Positions 6,619 to 14,517 are shown, counted from the stretch's first letter. The stretch: 19,732 nt of DNA from Nitrososphaerales archaeon TH5893 (GCA_014523685.1 JAATVT010000128.1:1-19732); one strand, 5' to 3'. The notes: generated by a model not told the origin, from the letters alone. Numbers and translations: made by a program.

Positions 6619-7350
6619 CTACCTAGTTTCTTCGAACTCAAGATACGTCTGACGTTTAGTTTGATCAATAACCATTACAGATAAATCACTAAATTCTTGT
6701 CCCTCGAGTTCACTAACTTTTCCTTTGAATGCGGTTTCTTTCTCCTTGTTAGTTAGATATTCAAAAACGAAAGTATTGAGCGCCGATGTCTTAATTCCAT
6801 TCTTCTTCAAAAACATAGCTACATCTGACTCCATGAACCTTTTAGTTAGATCACCTGACCATGGTCGGGGCAGCAAAATTACACTTTTACCTTCATTTAC
6901 AGCGTGAATCAATTCCTTTTTTTTCTTTTCAATATCTCCAGTTACATGAAATGTAGCTATATACGCCTTATCAAGCGGTACTTTAGTTTTTGCCGCCGCA
7001 ACCTGGATCGAACTAATACCTGGTAGAATCTCCACATTGTCATCCCCAAAGATTTCTAGTAACCTATCAACCACTTCAGATTCGGAGAAGCTCGCATCGC
7101 CAGTGAAAGGGACTGCGCAATATTCATTATTCTTCATTTTTTTATAAATATCTAGATAAACAACTTCCTGGTTCCATAGTGTGATCTCGGATACTTTTTG
7201 CCTACTTTTGTCAATAAATGTTTCAATAGTTTTTAAAGTGTACTTGTATCCCATAATATAATGACACTTACGTATAACCTCTTTGGCTATATCAGTCAAA
7301 TACAAGGGTGAGCCAGGTCCCACTCCAACCACATACAGTTTTTTTGACAT
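6619..7350 (-). CDS. cbiE: Cobalt-precorrin-7 (C5)-methyltransferase CbiE
   Basis: This 243-residue SAM-dependent methyltransferase belongs to the tetrapyrrole methylase (CbiE/CobL N-terminal) family and methylates C5 of the corrin ring in cobalamin synthesis. The opening V-V-G-V-G-P-G-S-P-L-Y-L-T is the SAM-binding glycine motif. F-T-G-D-A-S-F-S (about 82-89) and I-L-P-G-I-S-S-I-Q-V-A-A-A (about 108-120) match CbiE rather than CbiF or CbiH. The CbiT (C15-methyltransferase/decarboxylase) half, fused to it in CobL of some bacteria, is absent here and not adjacent. ATG start, with ATTATATTTTAAT-type TATA around 7378-7390. Family-level identification is strong; the exact step is assigned by similarity. 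Confidence 0.85.
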   Translation of the reverse strand: MSKKLYVVGVGPGSPLYLTDIAKEVIRKCHYIMGYKYTLKTIETFIDKSRQKVSEITLWNQEVVYLDIYKKMKNNEYCAVPFTGDASFSESEVVDRLLEIFGDDNVEILPGISSIQVAAAKTKVPLDKAYIATFHVTGDIEKKKKELIHAVNEGKSVILLPRPWSGDLTKRFMESDVAMFLKKNGIKTSALNTFVFEYLTNKEKETAFKGKVSELEGQEFSDLSVMVIDQTKRQTYLEFEETR

Positions 7351-7377
7351 TTTCTTAATAAAATATCAGAACTACAA

Positions 7378-7390
7378 TTAAAATATAATC
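7378..7390 (-). promoter_or_regulatory. TATA-like box of cbiE
   Basis: The minus strand reads GATTATATTTTAATT here, about 35 bases before the cbiE ATG at 7350. This fits a TATA box with a short leader. Confidence 0.35.
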
Positions 7391-7480
7391 TACTTTTCTT
7401 GTCAATTTTCTTTACTCTTTCTTTACCTTTCTTATATTGAACTGACCGTTTGCTTCATAATTCTAATAATTATGAACTTC

Positions 7481-7966
7481 TTATCTGGATTCCTTAATAA
7501 GATTAATCACAGGTAGCCAATCAACGTGTTGAAATTCAACTGGATCTTTTAATGGATACTTTACCCATCCCTTAACAATTGAGAACTTGTATGTTTTAGA
7601 TTTAATACCTAAGTTTATTTTTACCATAAGTTGTGTTCCCCAACGCTTCTCCTCTGAGATAATGTCCAAGATTTGGCTAAACGGGATATCAGAATTTTCA
7701 GTACTTTTCTTTAGATCATCATCGAGATTTTTTATCCCGTATCCTTCTAAAGGTCTGAATACGTTCTCACCCTCGCTAAACTTCTTGAGCTGCCTGATGG
7801 AATGCACGTCATGTATTCTATAACTCATATATGTTTTTGTGATAAAGGCGATACGCCTATCAGTGATTACTAGCATCCCTTCTTTTCCTCTTTTCATAAA
7901 ACCCTCTTCTTGACGCCATATCCAAACAATATGAGCCTTAATCTGTTCGTCCCAGTCCACCAACAT
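7481..7966 (-). CDS. PH/GRAM-like domain protein, 161 aa
   Basis: This is a 161-residue soluble protein. Residues about 28-50 (K-E-G-M-L-V-I-T-D-R-R-I-A-F-I-T-K) match the core strand pair of bacterial PH/GRAM-like domains, in which G-x-L-x-x-T-x-x-R-L/I is the hallmark. A second beta region, W-G-T-Q-L-M-V-K-I-N-L and T-Y-K-F-S-I-V (about 110-135), would complete the barrel, followed by a C-terminal helix. The N-terminal W-I-W-R-Q-E-E helix is aromatic. No catalytic residues or membrane segments are seen. Function is unknown; such domains usually bind protein or lipid partners. ATG start with AT-rich TTTTAATGATATAAC about 25 bases upstream, suggesting a leaderless transcript. Divergent from purP. 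Confidence 0.65.
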   Translation of the reverse strand: MLVDWDEQIKAHIVWIWRQEEGFMKRGKEGMLVITDRRIAFITKTYMSYRIHDVHSIRQLKKFSEGENVFRPLEGYGIKNLDDDLKKSTENSDIPFSQILDIISEEKRWGTQLMVKINLGIKSKTYKFSIVKGWVKYPLKDPVEFQHVDWLPVINLIKESR

Positions 7967-8029
7967 GATTTTTAAAGTGTTATATCATTAAAAGCTTCTT
8001 GCTAGATATTGAAGTCAGTCGGATTAATT

Positions 8030-8042
8030 AACCGAATCGGTT
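8030..8042. promoter_or_regulatory. Inverted repeat in the PH-like/purP divergent region
   Basis: AACCGAATCGGTT has perfect 6-base arms around one base. It sits near the middle of the 171-base divergent region, upstream of both promoters. The half-site AACCG is shared with the inverted repeat at 1871-1888, but the spacing differs. Candidate operator only. Confidence 0.25.
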
Positions 8043-8137
8043 TGTATCTCAAATTAATGAAAAATGCAATTTATCTCCCTCTTTATGTTCTCGAAGCTTT
8101 TTATGCAATTTCTTTGAGAGACACTGTATAATTCTAT

Positions 8138-9238
8138 ATGTTAGATATCCAGCAAATTAGGAAAATTGTAGACCAATATGATTTGAATAATATTTCGATT
8201 GGGACAATAGGCAGTCATTCTGCATTAGAAATCATGGATGGTGCTAAGGATGAAAATATTAAGACTGTCTGCATATGTCAAAAGGATAGGGAAAAACCAT
8301 ATCGAAGGTTTTCACGCCTTTCAGACGAAATCATATCTCTGGATAAATTTTCCGACATTATCAATGAAGAAATTCAGGCCAGATTGAGAGATTCAAATAC
8401 TATAATTGTTGCCAATAGAGCATTTACTGCTTATGTCGGTTATGATAATATTGAAAATAAACTTGAATTACCTATCTTCGGTAATAGGGAACTTTTGAGG
8501 GCAGAGGAACGCACTGCCCCGAGAAATCAATATTATTTACTAGAAAAGGCGAAAATTAGACACCCTAGAATTTACAAAACCCCTTCAGATATCGATAGCC
8601 TGACAATGGTAAAGGTTCAAGAAGCGAAAAGAAAGTTGGAAAGGGCCTTTTTTATTGTAACATCTTATGAAGATTATAAGAAAAAGTCGAAATCAATGAT
8701 CGAAAAAGGACTTGTTAACGAGGAGGATCTCAATTCTGCTATAATCGAGGAATATGTTATAGGAACATATTTTAATTTCAACTTTTTTTATTCCCCATTA
8801 AAAAAAGAGACAGAGTTTCTTGGAATTGAAAGAAGATTACAAACCAACCTTCATGATTTTACCACCTCATTGACTGCAAAGCAACAATTGGAAGTTGATA
8901 TAGGGATTCAGAATATTGAAGTCGGGCACACACCAGCAAGCATACGTGAATCAATACTTGAAAAGGTGTTTGATATAGGCGACAAATTTACTGATATAGT
9001 TAAGAAGGAGTATCCTCCAGGATTGATTGGACCAATATCATTACAAGGGATTGTTACACTAGATCTCGATCTGGTAATATATGATGTCTCACTTAGGGTT
9101 CCTGGTAATCCTATTATGGCAACTACTACACCTTATACAAAGTATTACTATGGTCATACAATGGGCGTTGGTAGAAGGATTGCAATGGAAGTCAAGAATG
9201 CAATAACACACAAGATGATGTCAGAGATAGTAACCTGA
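8138..9238 (+). CDS. purP: FAICAR synthetase PurP (formate-dependent purine enzyme)
   Basis: PurP converts AICAR plus formate and ATP to FAICAR, the archaeal folate-independent version of the ninth step of IMP synthesis. The 366-residue length matches known PurP proteins. The N-terminal preATP-grasp region shows I-G-T-I-G-S-H-S-A-L-E-I (about 21-32), which contributes to AICAR binding. P-I-F-G-N-R-E-L-L-R-A-E (about 112-123) is a PurP signature. The ATP-grasp part ends with Y-D-V-S-L-R-V-P-G-N-P (about 319-329) and a C-terminal Y-Y-Y-G-H-T-M-G-V-G-R-R-I-A segment. ATG start; a CTTTTTATGC element about 40 bases upstream may be its TATA box. It is a lone gene with no other pur gene nearby, which is common for scattered archaeal purine genes. 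Confidence 0.93.
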   Translation: MLDIQQIRKIVDQYDLNNISIGTIGSHSALEIMDGAKDENIKTVCICQKDREKPYRRFSRLSDEIISLDKFSDIINEEIQARLRDSNTIIVANRAFTAYVGYDNIENKLELPIFGNRELLRAEERTAPRNQYYLLEKAKIRHPRIYKTPSDIDSLTMVKVQEAKRKLERAFFIVTSYEDYKKKSKSMIEKGLVNEEDLNSAIIEEYVIGTYFNFNFFYSPLKKETEFLGIERRLQTNLHDFTTSLTAKQQLEVDIGIQNIEVGHTPASIRESILEKVFDIGDKFTDIVKKEYPPGLIGPISLQGIVTLDLDLVIYDVSLRVPGNPIMATTTPYTKYYYGHTMGVGRRIAMEVKNAITHKMMSEIVT

Positions 9239-9254
9239 TATATAATTATTATTG

Positions 9255-9686
9255 CTATTGTTCTATCGCTTCTTCAAATAGATTCTTTCGTGCTTTAATT
9301 GGTATATCATAATAGGCCGCCAAGGCGATTGCATCTGATGCACGATAATTTCTTAATACTAAATTATCCTTTCTGCTTTTAAAATGCAGGTTCGCACGTA
9401 AAACCGAACCACTTTGATACACTTTTACTTCAATTAGAAGCAGATCTTGGGTGACCGCTATCTCTTCAACTAAATTGTATATCGTAGGAATAGTATTTTT
9501 ATCACCCCCTTGAAATCTTGAAATATGTCTGGCAACCTCTCCAGAAAAAGCGCGCATAGGAAATTCCTTTCCCTCAAATGTCTTTAGTATAACTATGCCT
9601 TCCAAGCCCAACTGATCAGCAAAACCTACATAGCTAATTTTCGCTAGGATGTAATCTTCATCGTCTTCTTCAAAACTTCTAGGCAT
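9255..9686 (-). CDS. Bifunctional nuclease family (DUF151) protein
   Basis: This 143-residue soluble protein has the BFN/DUF151 fold. Visible signatures are the V-I-L-K-T-F-E-G-K-E-F-P-M-R-A-F-S-G-E-V-A core (about 31-51) and the diagnostic Y-R-A-S-D-A-I-A-L-A-A-Y-Y-D-I-P-I-K-A (about 114-132), the counterpart of R-P-S-D-A-I-A-L-A in bacterial members. Plant and bacterial relatives have reported DNase/RNase activity, but it is not known whether archaeal members are nucleases. The length is normal. ATG start. It converges with purP with only 16 bases between stops and is divergent from the membrane-protein gene at 9864. Confidence 0.85.
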   Translation of the reverse strand: MPRSFEEDDEDYILAKISYVGFADQLGLEGIVILKTFEGKEFPMRAFSGEVARHISRFQGGDKNTIPTIYNLVEEIAVTQDLLLIEVKVYQSGSVLRANLHFKSRKDNLVLRNYRASDAIALAAYYDIPIKARKNLFEEAIEQ

Positions 9687-9863
9687 GATAGTCTAACTAT
9701 ATGCATTGCTAAGAATTAAGGCTTACACTTTGAAAGATAGCGTCTGAAATCTCATAACTAGAACTGTTGCTGAGTAGAATTATCTGACTACTACAGTCAA
9801 CTTCCCCTGATATAGTAAAATTTAATTTCAGTATCGTAGTGGATTAGTATATTATCAAACAAT

Positions 9864-10694
9864 ATGAATTCTACGATAGAACGAATGAATATGCGAAATA
9901 GTGGTTTCAGAATAGTTTTTATTGGCTTGTTTTCTCTTATTCTAGCTTTCATAATTTACTCGCGCTTGACTTCTCCTTCTGAACAAACTACAATGATTAT
10001 ACCGGAACTCAGAAACCTTGCATATGCAATTTTGGCTATTACCTTTGCTTCACTTATATCTATTGCTTATGGAATATACAGAATCTTGAAAGCAGAGCGT
10101 CATGGAGAAGCCAATCCTGGCAGTACTATATACTACATCGCCACCGTATTTTCAGATAATAAATATCTGAAGATCATGATAATATCGTCAATAGGGTACG
10201 GAATCATTTTTAGTTTTTTATCCCAGATTTTTGTTTACAAGAACAATATTTCATTTATTGATCAGGGAATTATGATTCCATCGGTTAACATTGTCCCCTG
10301 TTGTAATATTCCAGGATATGTTCCTATGTTCACAGCATATATTACAGATCATTTTCTTGTTCTTCTAATCCCCATTAATATTATTTTAGCTGTCACTGTT
10401 TCAGCATTAGTCGGTTTCAACTTTGCATTGAGCTTCTATATTCTCAAATTAACGAGAATATCGAAAAATAAGATTTCCATTTTTCAAAGCATAGGTTTAA
10501 CAGGAGGATTATTTGTAGGATGTCCTACTTGTGCAGGCAGCATATTTTCCGCATTATTGGGGTTCGGTGCCGGAACGACGATTGCAGTACTTGCTCTATT
10601 TCAAACACTGTTTATTGCAATTACCATTCCAGTTCTAATCATTACTCCACTTTTCATGATTCATAAAATTCAAAGAAAATATTCTGGATGCTAA
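9864..10694 (+). CDS. Polytopic membrane protein with CC and CPTC motifs, 276 aa
   Basis: This membrane protein has about six or seven hydrophobic helices (about 15-33, 50-73, 104-124, 158-183, 183-196, 208-232 and 236-266). Two cysteine motifs stand out. One is V-P-C146-C147-N-I-P in a loop before helix 4; the other is G-C220-P-T-C223-A-G at a helix edge. A single Cys ends the chain (C276). The paired motifs suggest thiol redox chemistry or metal (copper, iron) handling at the membrane, but this is inferred from motifs only. The family is not recognised; it resembles lineage-specific membrane proteins of ammonia-oxidising archaea. ATG start, with several later Met codons possible (residues 8 and 10). 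It converges with asnB, the stops 34 bases apart. Confidence 0.75.
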   Translation: MNSTIERMNMRNSGFRIVFIGLFSLILAFIIYSRLTSPSEQTTMIIPELRNLAYAILAITFASLISIAYGIYRILKAERHGEANPGSTIYYIATVFSDNKYLKIMIISSIGYGIIFSFLSQIFVYKNNISFIDQGIMIPSVNIVPCCNIPGYVPMFTAYITDHFLVLLIPINIILAVTVSALVGFNFALSFYILKLTRISKNKISIFQSIGLTGGLFVGCPTCAGSIFSALLGFGAGTTIAVLALFQTLFIAITIPVLIITPLFMIHKIQRKYSGC

Positions 10695-10728
10695 TTGTAT
10701 CCTATCTTACTCTTCCATCGCATTACAT

Positions 10729-12411
10729 TTATCTTTTATTGGATTTCGCCACTAGGTTTTGTTCAAAAGTTGGCAGGGTTTTTGAAATGCTATCTAAATA
10801 CATTTGTACATGGGGTTCTGCAATCCACATTTTTTCATTCTCAAAGAGATAACCATATCTTTGTGAGCTACCTATCTTTTCACGTGCCTGAATAACATCA
10901 AGATATCTTCTAGAAATTGTAAATTCATCAAATCCATGTTTTCTGGCTATTGTATCAAATATATCATGCATGCCCGATCCGTGCTGGGCCGCTTCCTTTA
11001 TACGGTATGCAATATTCTTAGGAATACCCAATTTTTGGGCAAGCTTTCTATGAATGTGTTTACCAATGGTATCAGTTGCGCCTTTTACATTTAACTTTAG
11101 GTCCATACTCATTGAACACTTAATTACCTCTATATCAAGAAAAGGTTCACGCATCTCTATGCTATGTGCCATCGTAATTTTATCCTCTCTCTCAAGGGTT
11201 TCCTTATATAGCAAAAGTAAGTCTTGAGTCATGTGATCACGCAATTTTTGGTATCCTTCTTTTTCCACTACTCTTGCATACCATGGATAACCTCCAAATA
11301 GCTCATCTGCACCCTGGCCGCTAAACATTACATTAATTCCGTCTTCATGTGCGAGCTTTACTGCGGCATAAACCGGAATTGCAACCTCTACCTGTCCTGC
11401 ATTCGTATCTTCTATTGTATTAATAACTTCAGGAATCATCTGTTCGACTTCGTCTTGGCTAAGTTCATTCACCCTTAGTTTAAGATCAAGTTTCTTGGCT
11501 ATTTGTCTGGCATACAAAATATCATTTGATCCACTAATTCCTCCAGTATAACATATAACCTCAGGTACCATTTTCTTTGCAAGCCATGCAATAATTACAC
11601 TATCTATCCCCCCGGAAAAGATTATGCCAACCTTGTCAAAATCCTGTGTACGCTTTTTCATCGATGCCAATAACTTTTTTTCATATATATTAACTGCCGA
11701 AGCCAATGTCTTGTAAACTTTTTTGGTAGACTGTATAGGCAGATTAGCTATCTTGAATTCTTGAAGGGAACCATCTGGTGATATAATTACAGCATAACAT
11801 GGCAGTACTCGTTTTGTGGGTTCTTTTATTCCTATTTTCCATAGAGCTTTACGTTCAGATGCAAATGCGATGAATCTATCATTTTCGCCATAATATATCT
11901 GCCTTACACCCATTTTATCCCTAACAAGAGCAAGAGTTCCTGATTCCTCTTCCTTAACAACAAATGCATATACACCATCGAGTTCTGCAACAGTCCTTTT
12001 GATTGCATATAGTAAATCATTCTTCTTCATAAAATAATCTTCTATTAAATGAACGATGACTTCGCTATCTGTTTGAGTGGTAAACTTGTGGTATTTCATT
12101 AGCCGTTTTCGAATCGTTTTATAATTGTAAATTTCACCATTGTGCTCCACAGTCAACCTTCCATCGCAACTGCGAAAAGGCTGTTGTCCACAGGTACCGC
12201 CAACTATTGCTAGTCGAACATGCCCTAGAGCATTACTACCGGAAAGCTTCTGGTATCTCAAGTTAGAAAATGAGTCTGATTGTATACTGTGCTCATCAGC
12301 TGCTATTCCTGCCCCATCTGGACCACGATTTATCATACAAGAAAGCATCGAACCAACAAGTGGCACAACGTTTTCATTCTTTTTGCTTAATATACCGCCT
12401 ATTCCACACAT
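10729..12411 (-). CDS. asnB: Asparagine synthetase, glutamine-hydrolysing (AsnB-type)
   Basis: This 560-residue, two-domain cytoplasmic enzyme makes asparagine from aspartate, glutamine and ATP. The N-terminal class II glutaminase begins M-C-G-I-G-G-I, with Cys2 as the nucleophile after Met removal. Glutaminase-pocket motifs follow, including V-E-H-N-G-E-I-Y-N-Y and T-D-S-E-V-I. The C-terminal synthetase domain has the PP-loop F-S-G-G-I-D-S (from about 266), then Y-T-G-G-I-S-G, G-Q-G-A-D-E-L-F-G-G-Y and M-R-E-P-F-L-D, all AsnB signatures. The start is fixed by the need to expose Cys2. The length is normal. Related amidotransferases that act on other acceptors cannot be fully excluded, but the motif set favours AsnB. 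Confidence 0.92.
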   Translation of the reverse strand: MCGIGGILSKKNENVVPLVGSMLSCMINRGPDGAGIAADEHSIQSDSFSNLRYQKLSGSNALGHVRLAIVGGTCGQQPFRSCDGRLTVEHNGEIYNYKTIRKRLMKYHKFTTQTDSEVIVHLIEDYFMKKNDLLYAIKRTVAELDGVYAFVVKEEESGTLALVRDKMGVRQIYYGENDRFIAFASERKALWKIGIKEPTKRVLPCYAVIISPDGSLQEFKIANLPIQSTKKVYKTLASAVNIYEKKLLASMKKRTQDFDKVGIIFSGGIDSVIIAWLAKKMVPEVICYTGGISGSNDILYARQIAKKLDLKLRVNELSQDEVEQMIPEVINTIEDTNAGQVEVAIPVYAAVKLAHEDGINVMFSGQGADELFGGYPWYARVVEKEGYQKLRDHMTQDLLLLYKETLEREDKITMAHSIEMREPFLDIEVIKCSMSMDLKLNVKGATDTIGKHIHRKLAQKLGIPKNIAYRIKEAAQHGSGMHDIFDTIARKHGFDEFTISRRYLDVIQAREKIGSSQRYGYLFENEKMWIAEPHVQMYLDSISKTLPTFEQNLVAKSNKR

Positions 12412-12490
12412 TATATTTATTAACTCCGTATTTGAAGATCGAGACCCCGCGCTACAGTATGCACTGACTCAACTTCAACTACTAATTATA

Positions 12491-12522
12491 CGTTATATCC
12501 AATGACTTAAAAGCCTTTATAA
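12491..12522 (-). promoter_or_regulatory. Candidate promoter region of asnB with a long leader
   Basis: On the minus strand, GGATATAACG (about 12491-12500) and GATTATAAAGGC (about 12511-12522) are TATA-like. Both lie 80-110 bases before the fixed ATG at 12411, predicting a leader of roughly 55-85 bases. Most other genes here have almost no leader. The leader holds a GC-rich patch (12448-12462) unlike its surroundings. Confidence 0.25.
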
Positions 12523-12576
12523 TCAGATTTTATATATTTAAATTAAGAATATTTTCTGGTCTAGCAACCTTTTTAT

Positions 12577-13761
12577 TTATATAGAATGAGCAAAACTTGT
12601 TGCTCGTTCGTATAATATTTTTGCGAATTGATGGATATCTATGTCTTTAAAAGGACTAATTTTCTGTAAAATATCTGGTTCCTGTCCCTCAACTAACATA
12701 TCTCTCGATCGGAGATCCTCAATAATTTTTTCACGGAGTTTCGGATGACAAATTTTGCTGTGATAAATACTGCCAAGAGAACCACTGAACATTTCTTTCA
12801 AGTGTTCGTCTCCCTTTTCTTCATGAAAATGGGGGTTCCGAGTTTCGACTTGCATTACTTCAACCCCCTTATCCATTGCTTCCTGATATTCAGTGGGAAC
12901 AATTCCACCAAATTCCTCCAATACATTTACAATTTCATACGGTTCTACAGAAAATCCGGATGAATAAGTCAATAGTTCTGCTAATTTCAGCGATATACAA
13001 TGCTCCCCTGAATTACCTGTACGCATGATTTCAGTTTCAAATCCAGTATAGTAGGATATTAATGAATTAAGATATTGATTTGTTATCTCCGATACTCTTC
13101 CCCATTTTGAAAAATATACACCACTTTCTGATACTTTTGGTTTGTAAATCCATGATATACGGACCATTGTGTAAGGTGTATTAGACATTGCGATACCTGA
13201 GGCAAATATTTTTACATATTCATTAACAGCCCCAGGTACATAATTGTCAGCATCGATAAATCCCACATGTTCTTTGCCCCCTGCCTTAGCAAGCAACATT
13301 CCAATTATCATTCCCTCTGCCTTCCCATTCCTAATTGTATCATCAGGGCCAAAAAGACTATTATAATTGACTTGTCGTAAGGCATCAGACAACCCTGGGT
13401 CTTTTTGATGCAATATCAGCGCATTTCTACCTACAAATCTATTGAATTGCTCCAGCGCCTCTTTTTCCAGCTTATATCTATCTACAGGTTGTCTCGGACT
13501 ATTAGATATAATAATTGTTAGGCAATCATGTGGTATACCACTCAATACTCCTTCAAGTAATTTTAGGCGTTCTCCTTTAATTGGTATAACGATTGCCATC
13601 TTCCGCTCAATCTCTGAAATTTCCTCATTACCTATTCGTCGGATAAACTCAGATGTCAGGCCACCATTATTAAATCCTGAATCTAATTCATAAACACGCT
13701 GAACTCCGTGTAAACTTATAGCTCCAAACCGTTCTGTATATCTCGGCAGGTCGAGTTGCAT
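12577..13761 (-). CDS. mpgS: Mannosyl-3-phosphoglycerate synthase (GT55)
   Basis: This 394-residue retaining glycosyltransferase transfers mannose from GDP-mannose to 3-phosphoglycerate, the first step to the compatible solute mannosylglycerate. The N-terminal E-R-F-G-A-I-S-L-H-G-V-Q-R-V-Y-E-L-D-S-G (residues 10-29) is a GT55 signature. I-V-I-P-I-K-G-E-R-L-K (57-67) opens the nucleotide-sugar fold, N-G-K-A-E-G-M (145-151) follows, and D170-A-D172 is the metal-binding DxD-type motif. R-N-P-H-F-H-E-E-K-G-D-E-H (308-320) holds the His expected to contact the metal. The length equals single-domain MpgS. The phosphatase partner (MpgP) is neither fused nor adjacent. ATG start; the ATTATTATAAAC box about 28 bases upstream suggests a leaderless transcript. 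Confidence 0.88.
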   Translation of the reverse strand: MQLDLPRYTERFGAISLHGVQRVYELDSGFNNGGLTSEFIRRIGNEEISEIERKMAIVIPIKGERLKLLEGVLSGIPHDCLTIIISNSPRQPVDRYKLEKEALEQFNRFVGRNALILHQKDPGLSDALRQVNYNSLFGPDDTIRNGKAEGMIIGMLLAKAGGKEHVGFIDADNYVPGAVNEYVKIFASGIAMSNTPYTMVRISWIYKPKVSESGVYFSKWGRVSEITNQYLNSLISYYTGFETEIMRTGNSGEHCISLKLAELLTYSSGFSVEPYEIVNVLEEFGGIVPTEYQEAMDKGVEVMQVETRNPHFHEEKGDEHLKEMFSGSLGSIYHSKICHPKLREKIIEDLRSRDMLVEGQEPDILQKISPFKDIDIHQFAKILYERATSFAHSI

Positions 13762-13783
13762 ATTAGTATGAATACTCTGATTG

Positions 13784-13796
13784 TTTATAATAATTA
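13784..13796 (-). promoter_or_regulatory. TATA box of mpgS
   Basis: On the minus strand AATTATTATAAAC is centred about 28 bases before the ATG at 13761. That is the distance expected between a TATA box and a leaderless start. It gives mpgS its own promoter although the CBS/zinc-finger gene ends only 92 bases upstream on the same strand. Confidence 0.45.
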
Positions 13797-13853
13797 GGAT
13801 TGTTTTGCGTTAGTTGTAATAAAAGACTAATAAAAGCTATCCTGTGATTGTTA

Positions 13854-14489
13854 CTATTCGAACATCTGTCGTATGTCACCTTCAAGAATTCCAGCTCCAC
13901 CTTGGTGAATTCTATCCATATGCTTTGACAAACCTTCTTTTGTATCGAAAGGAGATTCACAGTACGGACACAAGAATTTCGCTTTGCTGCTATCTTTGAT
14001 ATAGGATATTGATTTTGAATCAATAATACATACTGGGGTTCCACTCATTGCGGTTTCTTGTGATGAAATCGAGATTGTTTCTATTAGTTGATATATATCA
14101 TCTCTTGTAACCATTCCAAGAACTGCGGCATAAGCATGAACAAATACCTGTCTTACCTTGTGCTTATCCATAACAGAAAGTGCTTCAGCAACGGTACTAT
14201 TAGGACGAACAGCGAGTACTGGGCATGTCATAATCTCTCGAAGTCTGACTTTGTCAGGACTCCTGTTTTGAGAGATTACTCTAAATAGTATATCTGTTTT
14301 GCTTACAATTCCTATGACCTCTCCTCTATTAGAAACAAGAACACTTCTTGAATTTTTAGCTGTCATTAGCTTGGTAGCCTCATCAACAGATGCATCACTT
14401 TCAAGGATAATTACATCAGGTTTTAGTACAATACCCACAGGTGAAGAAAGTAGACCGGGGATTGTAGTTGGAGTGGCACTATTTTCCAC
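13854..14489 (-). CDS. CBS-domain pair protein with C-terminal C2H2 zinc finger
   Basis: This is a 211-residue soluble protein. CBS repeat 1 spans about 22-72 (V-D-E-A-T-K-L-M ... G-I-V-S-K-T-D-I-L) and CBS repeat 2 about 86-138 (V-A-E-A-L-S-V-M ... G-M-V-T-R-D-D-I-Y). Together they form a Bateman module, which in known proteins binds AMP, ATP or SAM. One C2H2 finger follows: C174-P-Y-C177 and H190-x4-H195. The likely theme is nucleotide sensing coupled to nucleic-acid or protein binding, but no target is known. The start is GTG 14489; a CTATAAATAA box sits about 25 bases upstream, so the transcript is probably leaderless. A perfect palindrome covers this start. It lies 154 bases downstream of the EF-2 gene on the same strand. 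Confidence 0.85.
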   Translation of the reverse strand: MENSATPTTIPGLLSSPVGIVLKPDVIILESDASVDEATKLMTAKNSRSVLVSNRGEVIGIVSKTDILFRVISQNRSPDKVRLREIMTCPVLAVRPNSTVAEALSVMDKHKVRQVFVHAYAAVLGMVTRDDIYQLIETISISSQETAMSGTPVCIIDSKSISYIKDSSKAKFLCPYCESPFDTKEGLSKHMDRIHQGGAGILEGDIRQMFE

Positions 14490-14503
14490 ATATTAAATAT
14501 GTG
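14487..14503. promoter_or_regulatory. Perfect palindrome over the CBS/zinc-finger gene start
   Basis: CACATATTAAATATGTG has 8-base arms around a single central A. It includes the GTG start codon at its inner edge and lies between the TATA box and the expected transcription start. A protein bound here would block initiation, so this is a good candidate operator, perhaps autoregulatory. An AT-rich palindrome can also occur by chance. Confidence 0.45.
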
Positions 14504-14507
14504 AAAG

Positions 14508-14517
14508 AATTATTTAT
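14508..14517 (-). promoter_or_regulatory. TATA box of the CBS/zinc-finger gene
   Basis: The minus strand reads CTATAAATAA, a near-consensus TATA box, centred about 25 bases before the GTG at 14489. This supports GTG as a leaderless start and an independent promoter after the EF-2 gene. Confidence 0.5.

Noticed and set aside
10695..10895. 66-codon plus-strand frame immediately after the membrane-protein stop.
   Set aside because: It runs antisense to the C-terminus of asnB, has no domain, and directly follows a stop codon. A read-through extension of the membrane protein is not supported.
12440..12475. GC-rich patch upstream of asnB considered as a tRNA fragment.
   Set aside because: No acceptor stem, anticodon arm or T-arm consensus could be built on either strand.
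12140..12505. 121-codon plus-strand frame antisense to the asnB N-terminus.
   Set aside because: It mirrors the certain asnB glutaminase coding sequence. No independent motif or promoter is seen.
13763..14044. 93-codon minus-strand frame overlapping the end of the CBS/zinc-finger gene.
   Set aside because: It lies in another frame of a clearly coding region, and its translation destroys the zinc finger. Treated as a shadow.
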